A DNA stretch of 64,000 nucleotides, from the NCBI RefSeq assembly GCF_905404315.1, contig NC_066287.1, positions 8,494,001 to 8,558,000 on the forward strand. The letters are read 5' to 3'. The notes beneath the pieces are model-generated. The model saw only the letters and a list, made by a program, of their open reading frames with translations, made no database searches and was not told where the DNA came from. The stretch's first letter is position 1. Each line of letters starts with the position of its first letter. A program made the position numbers and the translations under genes. Positions 12,097-23,756 of this stretch are shown here, piece by piece. Source of the stretch: Leptidea sinapis. Taxonomy: Eukaryota > Arthropoda > Insecta > Lepidoptera > Pieridae.

Positions 12097-14952
12097 TCAT
12101 CTGCCTTCCTGTAACACATCCTTCCTTTTCAGCCTTTTCATCGCTCTGGGACGGATTAGGAGATCATTAGCCAGGGTATTTGGGTGAACCGAGAGGCGAT
12201 CACCGTATTTCCTTTTGAATTTATCAATTTCCGACTGAACACTGGGAACGCCAAGATATTGATGGATCTCGTCATTTCTGGAAAACCATGGGGCACTTGT
12301 GATGGTACACAGGATGTTGTTTTGCACACGTTGGATGAGCACGATGTTGCTTTTGCTGGCAGAGCCCCACAGTGGGATTCCGTAGGTCCAGATGGGCTTC
12401 AATACAGCATTGTAGCTTATTGTCAGTAGACCAGACAGAGTTTCAACCCATGAGCCAGTGAAGGTTTCGGAACCTATGATTAATTTCATCCCGTTTCTTC
12501 TTTATGTAAGAAATCCAGGTGAATCTTCTGTCTAAGTTAAAGCCTAGGTATTTCACTTTCTCAGAATCTGGTAGAACATCAGAGCCAAGTTTGACAGGAG
12601 GGCAATTTCCCCTTCTTAACGAGAAGGTGATGTGGTTCGATTTTTGAGCACTTGCCTGAATGCGCCATTTATTCATCCATGCATGGGTCTCGTCTAAAAG
12701 GTGTTGGAGCTTATTACTAGCCTGTGCTGGGTCTTCATCGCTTGAAAGGTAGGCTACATCATCGGCATATGTTGCTACGGTGACGTCTTCAGATACCGGT
12801 AAGTCTTAAGTAAATATGCTATACATTACGGGACCAAGTACTAAACACAGTTCCACAGGAACGCCGGCTTCAATTTCTTGTAGCGTAGATCTGGCATCTC
12901 TCTGTTTCACTTGGAAAAGCCTGTCTTTCAGGTAGGACTTGATGATAAGGTAGAGATAGTGTGGGAGTTTGTCTTTAACTTTGCACAATAGCCCTTTGTG
13001 CCAGACTCTGTCAAATGCTTGGTGAACGTCTAAAAATGCCGCAGAGCAGGAAAGTTTCATTTCAAAGCAGCGTCTGATTTCGTGATGAACCCGATGCATC
13101 TGCTCAATTGTCGAGTGCTGTTTCCGAAACCCGAACTGGTGCTTTGAAATGATGTTGCAGTTTACCATGAGTTCATTCAAGCGGACTAAAAATATTTTTT
13201 CCCATAATTTTGATATCACTGGAGTTAAACTTATTGGTCGGAATGATGAAGCTTCATGAGGAGGTTTTCCAGCTTTGTGAATCATAATAATTTCCGATAC
13301 TTTCCAGATTATGGGAAAATCTGAAGTTCTCATGGTAGCATTAAAGAGTGAGGCAAGAAATGTTATGCATTTTCTGGGAAGATTTTTAAGAACTGTGGGA
13401 GTAATTAAATCAAATCCAGGTGCCTTGTTGGTTGGATTCAGTCGTCTAATCTCATACGCGATTTCCTTTGGAGATGTGGGTCAGAGAGGCAGGCATAGCT
13501 GGAGATCTTGTCCAAGTACTTTATCAATCACAGATTCATCGTCACCATCATTCACCTTGAATACATTTTCAAGATAATTGGCAAATACTTCTGCTTTCTC
13601 AGCGTCCGTTCGAGTCCATGATTGATTGATTGTTTGAGGGGAGCGTGATGTTCTTGCGGCTTTGCAAAGGATTTAGCAGCTTTCCAAAGCGACGTTTCGC
13701 CCTTTCCCTGAGGTGACAATCTTTCGAGAGTATTTCGGAATGAAGAATTTGCCTGATGTTGCAATAGCTTCTTTAGCTGTTTTGCTGCTCGGTTGAAGGC
13801 GGTTTTATCTGCAGGATGGCGAGATTGATGCCAGATTCTTCGTAGTCTTCGTTTCTCGTCGGCTTTCTTTAATATCTGCTGATTGTAGTGACATCTTTGG
13901 AGGGCGAGTGGAGACTGGTGAGTTTTTCGACGCCGATACTTGGATCAGGTTTGTGAGGTACAAGCAAGCATTGTCAATATCCTCCGGAGTTTTCATAGGA
14001 ACATTTATTTATTTATTTTATTTTATTTATTTATGATTCCTTACAGCTAACAAAATGAAAAGAGTATATTAAAAATTATACAGAATAGATACGCCAATTA
14101 AAAGGAATACTATTAACAGTACAATAAGTATGTGACAAAGTAGTTAACTAAGTATTAAGTATAAGTACTAAGTATTAAGTATTATATATACTTTAGTATT
14201 TAACTGGATATATTCGTCCAAGAAATTACGAAAGCCATGCCAGTCAGTTTTTCCACTAGATAAGGAGTCAGATGGCTCGGCATGAATGACTGAAGTACTT
14301 AAGGTGAGGATTACCGGCGTATGATCAGATGAACCGTCAAGGCTCGATTCTACAGTGGAGTAAAGATGGCTGATCCCCTTGGTTACAAAGAAGTCCAACA
14401 AATCTGGAGTCTTGTTAATATCTGTTGGCCAGCTCGTCGGTTCTCCCGAGGATATTGGAGTGAGGTGGAGACTATCAAAGCAGCTTAGCGCTCGGCCTCT
14501 AGGAAGAGTCATGCGAGAACCCCAATATGTATGTTTAGCGTTCCAGTCCCCTCCTGATATGAATTTGGTTCCAAGGTGAGAAAAGTAGTCTTCAAACATT
14601 TGATAGGTTATTTTATGCTTAGGTGGGCAGTAAACGGCGGACAATGTAATCGGACCTGCTCGGTCATCAAGTCTTATGGTAGTAGCCTGAATATGTTGGG
14701 TAGAGTATGCCTCCAGCACGGTATGTTTAAGGTTTGATCTTATCACTATTGCGGTGCCCGCATGAGCTTTGCCTATGTCAGGATGAGGCGTAAAGTAGAT
14801 GTTGAAATCCTTCAGTCGGTAGAGACTATTTTTTGAGGAATGTGACTCGGAGATAAGAACTATGTCAAGATTATTATTTTTAATTACTTGTTCAAGTTCA
14901 AGTATGTTCGATGACAGCCTATTGATGTTCCACGTTGCTATACGTAGGGGGA
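12097..14952 (-). pseudogene. Jockey-type ORF2 (endonuclease and reverse transcriptase), multiply broken
   Basis: The endonuclease opens just past the ORF1 stop with LRIATWNINRLSSN and includes ISESHSS, GGDWNAKHTYWGSR and SSDHTPVILTL. The frame is then cut by the insertion at 14008-14197 and resumes with VPMKTPEDIDNACLYLTN. RT motifs are SSFRPISLTPVISKLWEK, HQFGFRKQHST, FLDVHQAFDRVWH and YADD (12758-12769). The usual PQGS motif is destroyed (AGVPVELCLVLGP), and there are several frameshifts. The C-terminal region reads NAVLKPIWTYGIPLWGSAS and ends at 12097. No product is expected. Confidence 0.9.
14008..14197 (-). mobile_element. 190-bp retroposed fragment inside the Jockey-type element
   Basis: It splits the ORF2 codons between EYIQLN and VPMKTPE. 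The sequence ATTTA stands on both sides (14003-14007 and 14198-14202) and fits a 5-bp target duplication. On the minus strand its 3' end is an AATA/AAATA-rich tail, typical of a 5'-truncated LINE or SINE. The family is not recognised. Confidence 0.7.
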
Positions 14953-16313
14953 TTACGAATGTAGTTTAGAGACAACCGACGTCAATAGGTTTAAGAGAGT
15001 ACCTGTCTGTTGAATGAGTTGGTCTATCTTTTCGGATTGTTTTATTAAGATTTGTTCAATCCGACTTTGTTGAGGGTTGGGTTCAGTTTCACAGTCAGTG
15101 TTAGGGCTGCCTCTATTTGCTGTAATATCAGAGTAGCTTCGCTTGTCACGGAGTTGGGTGGGATTAGGTGCTAGCGAGGTTTTGTTGGGGTGATCTTGTG
15201 GTTCAGTTGGTTTAGTTAATTTCATGTCGTTCATAGAAGGTCGAGCAGGGTGTTTTCTGTTTTGGTTTGCCTTTCTGGACGCGATTTCCAAATAAACCTG
15301 ACAGCCTTTATAGTTTGCAGGATGGTCGCATGTGCACAAAGCACACTTTGCTGCAGATTTGCGATCTTTCTTTGGACAATCAGCGGTCTTGTGTCCTTCC
15401 CCACATTTAACGCATCTATAGGGCCGCATGCTGTTATTTTTGGAGTGACCATATTGCTGGCAGCGCTGGCATTGAACAATTGTTTTCGCTTTTCGAGGGT
15501 CTTCTATTATTACTCGCTGGTGGTGGATATACTCTATATTTTTCACTGCTTAGTTTGTATTATTTGGTTCCAAATTGACGAAAAATGTAAAAGATGGAGT
15601 TTTGTCTGGACCATATCGGGCGTTAATTATTTCTCCACGGACTTTATTACCAGTAGCTTCTATCGCATCGATTATTTCACTATGAGGTGTGGTATAATGA
15701 AGTTTCTTTATTACTATGCGATATGCCTTCTTTTCTTTTGGCGTAAACGTGTGACCTATCAAACCTTTGGCCCTTATTGCCGATATCACATCCTTGTAGG
15801 TTTCCGGGCAATCTACAAGAACTCGCAGTAAATTTTTGTTTGCTATCCTTATTTTAAATAGTTTGGCATCACATACTGATTCTATAAGTTTAGACAATTA
15901 ATTTACGTCTTCTATTCCATATAGAACGATAGGCGGAGGCTTATTCGTTTTTAGGTTCGGTGTGGAGTTCTTCTCATTTAAGGCTAGAGGAGAAAACCTA
16001 TTTGATACTGGCACGGGAGTGCTGTTTGGTGGTGAATCGCTTGTTCTTTTCCGCTTGTTAGTACCTGGCACCCGCTGCCAGGGTGGAGGTGCTTGCTGGG
16101 TGCATGGGTTATCAGTCATATCTCTATCATAGTCTCTGTGTCTCTTGATTGTAGTTCTGATTTGTTGACAGATTTAGACATATCGCTAAGAGAAGCTGAG
16201 CGTGTTCTATTAAATAGTCCGGAATGGAATACTTGTTGAGTGAGGGTTTTTTGATTGGTTTTGGGTGAGGTAGTTTTGTTTTCGTTCATATTAGTTTTGA
16301 ATTTAGTAGTCAC
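14953..16313 (-). pseudogene. Jockey-type ORF1 (gag) with PRE_C2HC-like region and zinc knuckles
   Basis: The reading is nearly continuous from the ATG at 16313 to the stop at 14953. There is one frameshift near 16118-16135 and two in-frame stops: TAA at 15898-15900, after LYGIEDVN, and TAG at 15550-15552, after LEPNNTN. Between the stops lies a region of the PRE_C2HC type that precedes zinc knuckles in Jockey gags (KLIESVCDAKLFKIRIANKN). The knuckles follow: CQRCQQYGHSKNNS has lost its fourth Cys, CVKCGEGHKTADC is intact, and CALCTCDHPANYKGC is intact. The tail is Pro/Gln-rich and ends in a Leu-rich helix. Confidence 0.87.
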
Positions 16314-16870
16314 TCAGGGTGACGCCTATTCCTGAGAGAAGGCATTGGTTCAACGACACGTCGCCTAGTGGGTCGAAGTTGGTCGCTAAAGACTGAGTTA
16401 ACCCATCAGTCATTCATCCTATTAGCGCGTGCCTCACTGTAGGATTGGGGGATTAGTTTGAGAGGTTACCTTCCTCGCGGTCCGAGTGGCGAAGCTCAGA
16501 CCCCCGTTCCTGCAAAACATGACCGCAGGCTTACGGTCTGGGGTAGCCGGTTAAGGCTACACTTCGGTTTTTCTGTCGGGGTTGTCTCCCTTATCTAGAA
16601 AGTCACTCATAAGGGACTGTAGCATTGCCCGGGGTAGACGAACCACCTGAAAGTTCACATGGATCCACCCCTAGCCTGTACGTCGGCAGAACTAGAGGCA
16701 GCGAGGACGTGTATGATCGGACTGGATGATGCGCGCCAGTAGCCCAGTGCCACACACCTGAGCGTACGCTATTGGCTCTATCTCAGCATTTACTTGATGT
16801 ATATCTTCTAGAAATTATAAGAATATACACCACCGAGGCCTGACATCATCTTCCCCCCCATATGAGCAGA

Positions 16871-17835
16871 ATTGGCGAGAAACTTGTTACTTAATGACAA
16901 GGAAGCTGCACTACCGTGGTGCAGCTCTTACAGATGGTCAGCGATTGCCAGGAGGTACCTACGGTTTCCGACAGGATATTAATACATATTTTCCAAAAGC
17001 TAGCGGCGGCTTCACTGAAATTAACAATTTTTAAATTTTTTATTAGGTTCGCTAAACAGGATACACTCTGTATATTGTATACTCGTAAAAGAGACATATA
17101 TGTTAACATGTGTCAACAAAATCAAAGATCTTGGAGTTCGTTTCAATGCGGATTGTAACTTCCGTGAACACATCGTTAATATTTGTAAGAAATTTTACAG
17201 AAACCTTGGATTTGTCATGAGACAAGTGAAAAATTTCACAAATATCAACACTATACGAGTTCTATATGAGGCTTTGGTGAGTAGTCATTTAGAATATAAT
17301 GCTATCATATGGGATCCACGTGAAGCCAAATACAAGCTCATGTTGGAACGAATACAAAATAAATTTGTTAGGTTTATATATCTAAAACTCTACAAAGTAT
17401 ACCCAGGATATCCACTTCTATATCCTACACTTTTTATTCTTGGCATGGTTGGGTATGATAAACTAGAAACTAGGAGGAACGTACTCCTGGTTATATATTT
17501 ATGGAAAATTTTGCGTGGTATGGTGAGTCATCCAGCCATAGTGGAGCGAATAGGTCTGTGGGTACCGGATGGACGCGCTACAAGGCGAAGGCGACAGCAG
17601 CTGCTCTTAATTCCGCGAGCGAGAACCAATCTTATGCGAGACACGCCTTTTACTGTATGTTCTAGTAATAGTAATTAGTATAGTAATAATCTAGTAAAGT
17701 TGGTACAGATTGTTAGTAGTAGCTCTAAGATTTATGTTTATATTAATTTAAATACTTAAATTTAAGTCAAGCCTCGATCGCAATAGGTCACTCTGTAAGG
17801 ATAGGGGCTTTAGTGGTTAAATAAATAAATAAATG
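16871..17835 (+). mobile_element. Plus-strand LINE 3' fragment with RT C-terminal region
   Basis: From 17100 one frame reads IKDLGVRFNADCNFREHI, LYEALVSSHLEYNAIIW and ERIQNKFVRFIYLKLYKV, the usual C-terminal region after the RT core of a LINE; the frame ends at 17678. Pieces upstream (INTYF, RFAKQDTLCILYT) fit the same protein in shifted frames. The 3' UTR ends in AAATAAATAAATAAATG at about 17818-17835. The Jockey-type element has inserted just upstream. Confidence 0.8.
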
Positions 17836-18399
17836 AAGGGGCGAGCGCCTGCTGAAAGTGAATACAACATGCTTTGAAATGTGTTCTAGATTTGATATAA
17901 AGCTGAATACAATAATTATCCTATAGATGAACACAATTCAACCCCAGAGTGCTCAAGCCAATTATCGGCTATTTCTAGCAGAAGTCTTCTGAACATAGAG
18001 ACTGACGGATTAAATATGTGCACCTCCTGACAGACTTTATTATACAAAAAAACAAATGCAATACAAACTAGAATGTGCGTGTTCCTACGGCTGAATAAGT
18101 TTACACTGACAAAAGATACAAGTGTACCGACACTGTGGCGTATAATAAGAAAGTGACATTGACACATGACATTACATTACAATGTATTTCTGACTTCTAT
18201 TTCTGTACCTACCTACTGATACAAAATTTTTGTTTTGACGTGACGAATTAATAAGTGCTGCATAATAACTTTTATTTTATTATGCTCTAATACGAAATAT
18301 TATTGCATTTTATCACAGGTCGTATAAAGGCTAACATTTTGGTTAATTCAATACCCAATTTGATGAGTACATATTCTTTTTAAAAATAATTTAGTCAAT
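17836..18399. other. Gap upstream of Cbp20, presumed to hold its promoter
   Basis: There is no TATA box that I would defend and no recognised coding exon. The minus-strand ORF at 17916-18167 has no family features. Confidence 0.4.
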
Positions 18400-20649
18400 A
18401 TGAAACGAACCTATGATTCTATGAGTTCCTCTATTGAAATTAGTTCTTACCGAGATCAACACTTTAAGGTACTGTTATTGTTTATTTTTTCCACTGTATT
18501 TTATTGCTATCTATATTGAAAAGACCTGTAAATAATTTTATTTAAAGGGTTCAAGAACTGAGCAAGAAAAATTGTTAAGGCTGTCTTCAACGTTATATAT
18601 CGGAAACTTGTCATTTTATACAACGGAGGAGCAAATATACGAGCTATTTTCAAAATGTGGTGATTTACGGCGTGTTATAATGGGACTAGATAAATATAAA
18701 AAAACACCTTGTGGCTTTTGTTTTGTTGAATATTATGAACGAGCTGATGCAGAGGATTGCTTAAGGTAATTTTTAGTTCTTTCCACTTAGTTTATTTCTA
18801 GATACTCAGTAAGTATTTTGAGTTTTGGTAAAATATTATTAATAATATTTATATTTTCAGATACGTAAATGGAACAAGATTAGATGATAGAATTATTCGC
18901 TGTGATTGGGATGCTGGTTTCATTGAAGGAAGACAATATGGACGTGGTAAAACTGGAGGACAGGTATGCATATTGTTTTTGTGTTTTTGAGTGTTGCCAC
19001 TAGAAATGCACGCACTTGAGCTTCAAGTTAGTTCAGTCACAATAATGCATAGTATAAAATTCTTTTAAAAAATACAAATTATTGCCTTACTGTGCTATAT
19101 TGGGCCGTAAAATAGAAAGCTGCAAAAAATATCCTGCTGAGTTTTCTTACATGGATAAGATAATATATTTTCCATATGGATGCAATTAATAAATAATATG
19201 AATTTTGTATTTGTTTATTATGCAAATGCATTTCCATATTGTTCTAAATAAACTAGATTATGTTCAAAAAATGTTCCATGCATCTTGCAGTAACCCCTTA
19301 CTGTAAGCAACTAAAAAACTTTTTGGACTTAAGAGTATTATCTTTAGCCTTAAAATGCAAGGTTTATGAATACTTGTTAGGCTATTAAATGTATGGGAAT
19401 AAAAACATTAGTCATTGACAAATATTTATATTCAAGTAGGTTCAAAAACACCTTTGAATCACAAATTAAATTTTTATACAACCACCAATTTGTTAAGTTG
19501 CTTTTGTTGTGAAGAATTACCTAGAAACTCGATAATTGCTCTTTTGAAATCATTATTTATAATACAAATATTTATATTATGTTACAAGTAGTCTGCTACA
19601 GTCTAGGGAAAATAATTTACTTTTAGTAGAATTGGGTGTTAATCATTTAAAAAATAGAGATTTATTCTTTCTGTTGACACACTGACCATTAAAAATCAAA
19701 CATTCCTCGGATGTATATATTTTATGATAGCATTATGTCACATAGTTTGTTATTGTGGGGAAATCCTGTGGATGTTTATTGTATTTTTGTGCCCCAAAAG
19801 AGGGCTTATAAAGCAATTCATAATATGAGATCACAAGACTCGCTGAGGGAAGAATTCAAGTTGATAAACATCATAACCCTTTCCTTACAATAATTAGAAT
19901 ATAATCTTTGTTAGAATAAATATTATTGAATTCAAGAAAATTTGTGTTTTGATTCATTCAAATAAGAAGAAAAATTAACTTTATGTGCCATTTATTAAGT
20001 TAGAGTTAACTCTAAGGCTCCTTCAGAGATAATTTACAATAATATATAAATTAGATTCAAGAAATATGTTATAGCTTCTTTGACAAAGAAGACATACAAT
20101 AGAATAGTACATTGTGTAGAGGATAATGATGCATGGTTCTTGTCTGGTTCTGCGCAGATTATGTAAAGATAATAATGAATGGTTCTTGTCTGGTACTGCG
20201 CAGGCCACCTAAAATTGTATAATATTATATTTAATAGGCTAAGTTGTTATATGATTTAAAAGATTTTAAAGAAGTTTCTTATCAGTTCGTCTCCCAAGTG
20301 TTGTTTCAATATGTTATGTTATTGTCACTCCCTATGGTAAAGAAATATATTGCTATTTCTACTCTATAACTTTGAAGTCCCTCTAGATATAAGTCAAGGA
20401 TTTTCTACAGCTTCTAATGTAATTGTAATGGGCAGGGCGTATCGATTACCATCAGCTGAATGTTCTGCTCTTCTCATCCCTTATAGTCATAAAAAAGCCA
20501 TACCAATAACAATTCAGTATAATTCTACATCACGAGATAAATTTTTGTTGCAGGTTAGAGATGAATACCGAACTGATTATGACGGCGGTCGCGGCGGCTA
20601 CGGAAAAATTATTGCCCAGAAGGTTGTCCCCAATACTTTAGAACGTTAG
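18400..20649 (+). CDS. Cbp20: Nuclear cap-binding protein subunit 2 (CBP20), complete, four exons
   Basis: Coding exons are 18400-18468, 18548-18765, 18861-18963 and 20554-20649, all with GT-AG introns. They sum to 486 nt, 161 residues plus stop. The protein starts [20 protein letters not shown]. It carries one RRM at about residues 34-112 with RNP2 LYIGNL and RNP1 CGFCFVEY, and the cap-contacting regions YRDQHF, DWDAGF and [18 protein letters not shown]. The C-terminal RGGYGK region is also kept. CBP20 binds the 7-methylguanosine cap of nascent Pol II transcripts together with CBP80 and acts in splicing, export and microRNA processing. Its length is close to the human protein (156 aa). Intron 3 (about 1.6 kb) carries a LINE remnant, a tandem duplication and retroposon pieces. 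Identity is very secure. Confidence 0.97.
19630..19915 (+). pseudogene. LINE reverse-transcriptase C-terminal remnant in Cbp20 intron 3
   Basis: One frame from 19711 reads [15 protein letters not shown], then [16 protein letters not shown] and [12 protein letters not shown]. This matches the pattern of the region after the RT core in lepidopteran LINEs (Y.S...S.L..WGN, QKR..R.I). It has no ends and no upstream RT core. Confidence 0.6.
20122..20206 (+). repeat. 46-bp tandem duplication in Cbp20 intron 3
   Basis: ATGGTTCTTGTCTGGTNCTG recurs with a 46-bp period, starting at about 20122 and 20168, with few differences. Confidence 0.8.
20207..20375 (+). repeat. Interspersed repeat D, copy 1
   Basis: It shares GGCTAAGTTGTTATATGAT, AGTTTCTTATCAGTTC and a GTCACTCC..TATGG...AAATATAT tail with 26697-26870. 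It is probably the 3' end of a LINE. Confidence 0.65.
20425..20508 (+). repeat. SINE-like family A, 3' piece
   Basis: GGGCAGGGCGTATC, ATCAGCTGAATGTTCTGCTC and an A-rich end are shared with the longer copies at 26476-26697 and 32095-32374. Confidence 0.7.
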
Positions 20650-20711
20650 TGATTATAAGACTGTTTCATATAAAAATAGTTTGATTTTTGTGATCGTTGT
20701 GAATGTATGCA

Positions 20712-20717
20712 AATAAA
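20712..20717 (+). other. Polyadenylation signal of Cbp20
   Basis: AATAAA lies 63 nt after the stop codon in a T/A-rich 3' UTR. Confidence 0.75.
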
Positions 20718-21269
20718 AGCATATTTACCATTTAAAATTTTCTTCAAGCAATCACCCTCAGAATGAAAACGAAAAAATGTTATTGTTGAACTGAGATTTC
20801 AGATATAATCAAACCTTTTACATTATTATTATTCTTAAATATACAAATGAAATCAGTCTCCTTTTATTAATATTTATAAAGCACAACACATCTATTGTCA
20901 ATCAAATACCTGGGAATGTGGATTGCCAATCATCCTTTTTGGAAATATATATTTTTTTTTAAATTCTGAGATCTATTTGGGACAACCCTATATGTACTTT
21001 AAGTTGTATACCTTGCTTTAGTACAGAAAAATCTAATTCCTTACATTCGAAAGAGAGCAAGGTGTTTGCTAAGAATTTATGTTCTTTAACAGCCAATTTC
21101 TATATTAAATCGCAATTCAAAATTTCCGAGCCCAGCTTGATGTTTTAATCCAATTCTTGCTTTTACCATTTCAATAACAAGATGAATTGCTTAGATTTGA
21201 AAGAGCGGCATCTCAAGTCGATTTCCTGATATGCAATAATTGGGTTTATCAACTGTTGAACAAAGACAC

Positions 21270-21400
21270 ACCAAGATTTACGAACCATACGTCAATCGAT
21301 CGGTTGCGTCAGTTGGAAGAGCGCTCGGACGGATTCCGAGAGGCTGCGCGTTCAAGACCCGCATCGTTCATAAATTTTGGTGACAATTTTAAGGTAACTT
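21270..21400 (+). mobile_element. tRNA-derived SINE, copy 1
   Basis: It holds a tRNA-like body with GTCAGTTGGAAGAGCGCTCG (A-box side) and GCGTTCAAGACCCGCATCG (B-box side), followed by ATAAATTTTGGT. Related copies lie at 40090-40190 and 51195-51320 (minus strand). It is too diverged to fold as a working tRNA gene. Confidence 0.7.
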
Positions 21401-21750
21401 GAGATAAAATAAGATAACTAAAAAGTAAACTAAGTCGGCGGCTTTACAGTAGTTCTACACAGGTGTAGAGGAGAGGCGAGAAAATGAGTGAATTGGTATT
21501 TACTTTTATTAGTTAAGTACTCTCAGTATGGCACCTATAAAAACGAAACTCATTTCAATGAACATTTACACAGAAACAAGACTTCTTCCAATATTCATCT
21601 GTCTATTTGTTTGTTTTACTTTGACGAACCTTTTACTCGCAGATAGCTCAAGTTTTAGAAAAATAACTTGAGCTACGCAATCATAATAATAATCCGGGAT
21701 AAACTTATAATCATATTAGTTTCACCAGTTATAAGTGTACCTAATAGTAG

Positions 21751-23756
21751 GGGAGCCCAAGCGGGGATTTCGGGACTTACTAAAGCGCGGGAGATTAATT
21801 TACAGGGGATACCTTGTACCTGGTTAAGTCCCTCCACCAAACATGAGGAACATATATAAGGCCGCCCGTGAAGGATACAGGATGAGATTAGTAAAAAAAA
21901 ATTGATCATCAGAAATTATCGAGCGCGTCAGATTAAGGTAGGGTGAGCTAATTACATCCTAAAAAGTGTATATTCCACTAATCTGACAATTTGAGAGTGA
22001 CGTAATGAAAGGGGAGGGCAGCAAAGTTGTAAAAAAAAAACGTCATCTCGACATTCTCGAGCGTAGCTATTTTTTTTTTTTATTTTGAAGGAAATAATTC
22101 GAGAATAATGAAAAATATATAATCTGACGATTTCCGCAAGCCGAAATAACAAAAATTCGTCGATAAAGTTAAATGCATGCAGCTGCGTGATGCCTACCTT
22201 CTCCGCGTTTCTATTACTCTCTCACTCCGTCCCCATTCTGGTTTCTGCTGCCATGATGCCATCACAGCTTATCATAAAGACTCGTTCGTGGCATACTGTT
22301 TACAACCTGTTTCCAACGTTTTGGCTTTTTTGCTATTTTAATATTATTTATGTGAATTAAAGTTTATAAATATTTAATATGAGTGATATTAATTTAAAAC
22401 GTGTATTTTGTGGTGAAAGTACCTTACAAAAAAAAAATTAAATTTACAGTAGAAACATTAAAAAAATGTGTAAATATTTTGGAATATCATCGGAGCCAGC
22501 CCGTTATCCGAAAGTCTCGAGGAACATATGATAACCTCGAAGGTCGATGGAATCATCATGGATTTATATCACGCACAGTGCTATAAATTATTTACTGCAA
22601 TTAAAATACCGCGAGACTTTCGGTATTTACAAGATCAAAGTGTAGTGGAACATGATAATGCACCGGAAATTTCGGGAAATAGCTCCGAAAAACAAATGCT
22701 CCTGTTTCTGGAGAGTGTTCTGAAGCACATGGTACTGTTGATTCTTTGTCTACTGAGGTTGCTGGTATATCGACAGATGAGTCAAACCACGTCGATCGCA
22801 ACCAAGCTGGTCAAAATCGGTTGATTCGTTTCGTTCGAGAGATATCGTGAACGAAAGAAACCCAATAACGTGTTTTTTCGGGATTACTCCGAAATTTTTG
22901 GTTCGATCAATTAAAACTAGAAAATTACTTATGAGGATGATAAAACTGCGTCGAATGCCGCCAACCGATCGATTCAAAAGTTATAGCGGTTTGATAATTC
23001 CAAAAATAGTGTTCTATGAAACTTCTATCAGACTTTCGAGCTGGGAGAGCTCAAATGCATAGAAATATTATTTCTTTTAACTCAGCGAGCTCAAAATATC
23101 ACATAAATTATATTTTGAGCTCAACAATGTCATAAGTACAATTTTAAGCGCCCAGGAATGGAATTAGCGGGAAGTTGCAGGAATGGCCTTTAGGGTGAAC
23201 CGTTTTTCTAATTTTTTTTTGTCAGATTAGGCGAATCCCTTTAGATAATCGTCAGATTATGAGACAGTACGTTTAGAACATAAAGATAAACCATATATAT
23301 CTTAATCTGACGCGTTTGAGTATTTCAAAATGGCGAATTTTTTTTGCACATTAGGTATGAAAATGGCCGCGAGTTTGCGTCCCATCGAAATCGTCAGATT
23401 AGTGAATGAGAATTTTTTTTTGGTGCACTTAACACTCCCTTAGAAAATCTGACGCGCTCGATTATTATTTTTTTCATTTTCAACCCTTACATGCAACCAC
23501 CCGCATCATGCAAACGATCAGATTAACATACGTACATTATTAAAAATACGTAGGGCATTGATGCTATCAATATCTGACGCGCTCGAGGATGTCCATGCAA
23601 CAGTTTTTTTTACATATTAAATAATCTATAGCTTCCCCCACCGATGAAAAGGTATATATCATATAACATTTTTTTCTTCTTATCATCTAAGCTTTGCAAG
23701 TCTCTACGACGCTCGAGTAAATCCCCATTTAGCATCGTGGGCTCCCTTACCCATAA
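21751..23756. mobile_element. Unrecognised ~2-kb inverted-repeat DNA element with reiterated motif
   Basis: The outer ends match in inverse: GGGGAGCCCA then GGGGATTT from 21751, and the complement of AGGGAGCCCA then GGGGATTTA at 23756. TA stands outside each end. The motif TCGAGCGCGTCAGAT lies about 168 bp in from the left end (21919) and about 170 bp in from the right end (23586, inverted). The core GTCAGATT/AATCTGAC occurs about nine times in all (21919, 21980, 22121, 23221, 23251, 23302, 23391, 23444, 23570), mostly near the ends. The interior has only broken ORFs. Reiterated subterminal motifs are usual transposase-binding sites in several DNA transposon superfamilies; I cannot assign this one. 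Confidence 0.75.
22378..23060 (+). pseudogene. Decayed coding remnants inside the 2-kb DNA element
   Basis: An ATG at 22378 opens MSDINLKRVFCGESTLQKKN and stops. A neighbouring frame reads IKFTVETLKKCVNILEYHRS then RKSRGTYDNLEGRWNHHGF to 22586. Other pieces follow in shifted frames as far as about 23060. The pattern looks like an old protein-coding gene with several frameshifts, or one that uses an intron, since TTTACAG stands at 22441-22447. No DDE motif is recognised and no function is proposed. Confidence 0.45.

Larger units (their letters stand above)
12001..16858 (-). mobile_element. Jockey-type non-LTR retrotransposon, near full length, decayed
   Basis: A 12-bp target-site duplication CATATGAGCAGA flanks it, at 11989-12000 and 16859-16870. 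The minus strand starts with a run of seven or eight G and ends in a short poly(A), seen as T at 12001-12009. It encodes a gag with zinc knuckles, then endonuclease and RT without RNase H, as in the Jockey clade. Many frameshifts and stop codons show it is older than the LINE at 4011-10486. A 190-bp element has inserted in it at 14008-14197. Confidence 0.93.

Noticed and set aside
17916..18167. 83-codon minus-strand ORF upstream of Cbp20
   Set aside because: There is no recognisable domain, splice context or conservation evidence; it lies in the presumed promoter region.
21915..23465. ATTAT on both sides of the inner TCGAGCGCGTCAGAT copies (21920 and 23460), suggesting a 1.5-kb element with a 5-bp duplication
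   Set aside because: The outer inverted ends at 21751 and 23756 place two inner motifs symmetrically at about 169 bp, which fits better; ATTAT is likely by chance in AT-rich DNA.
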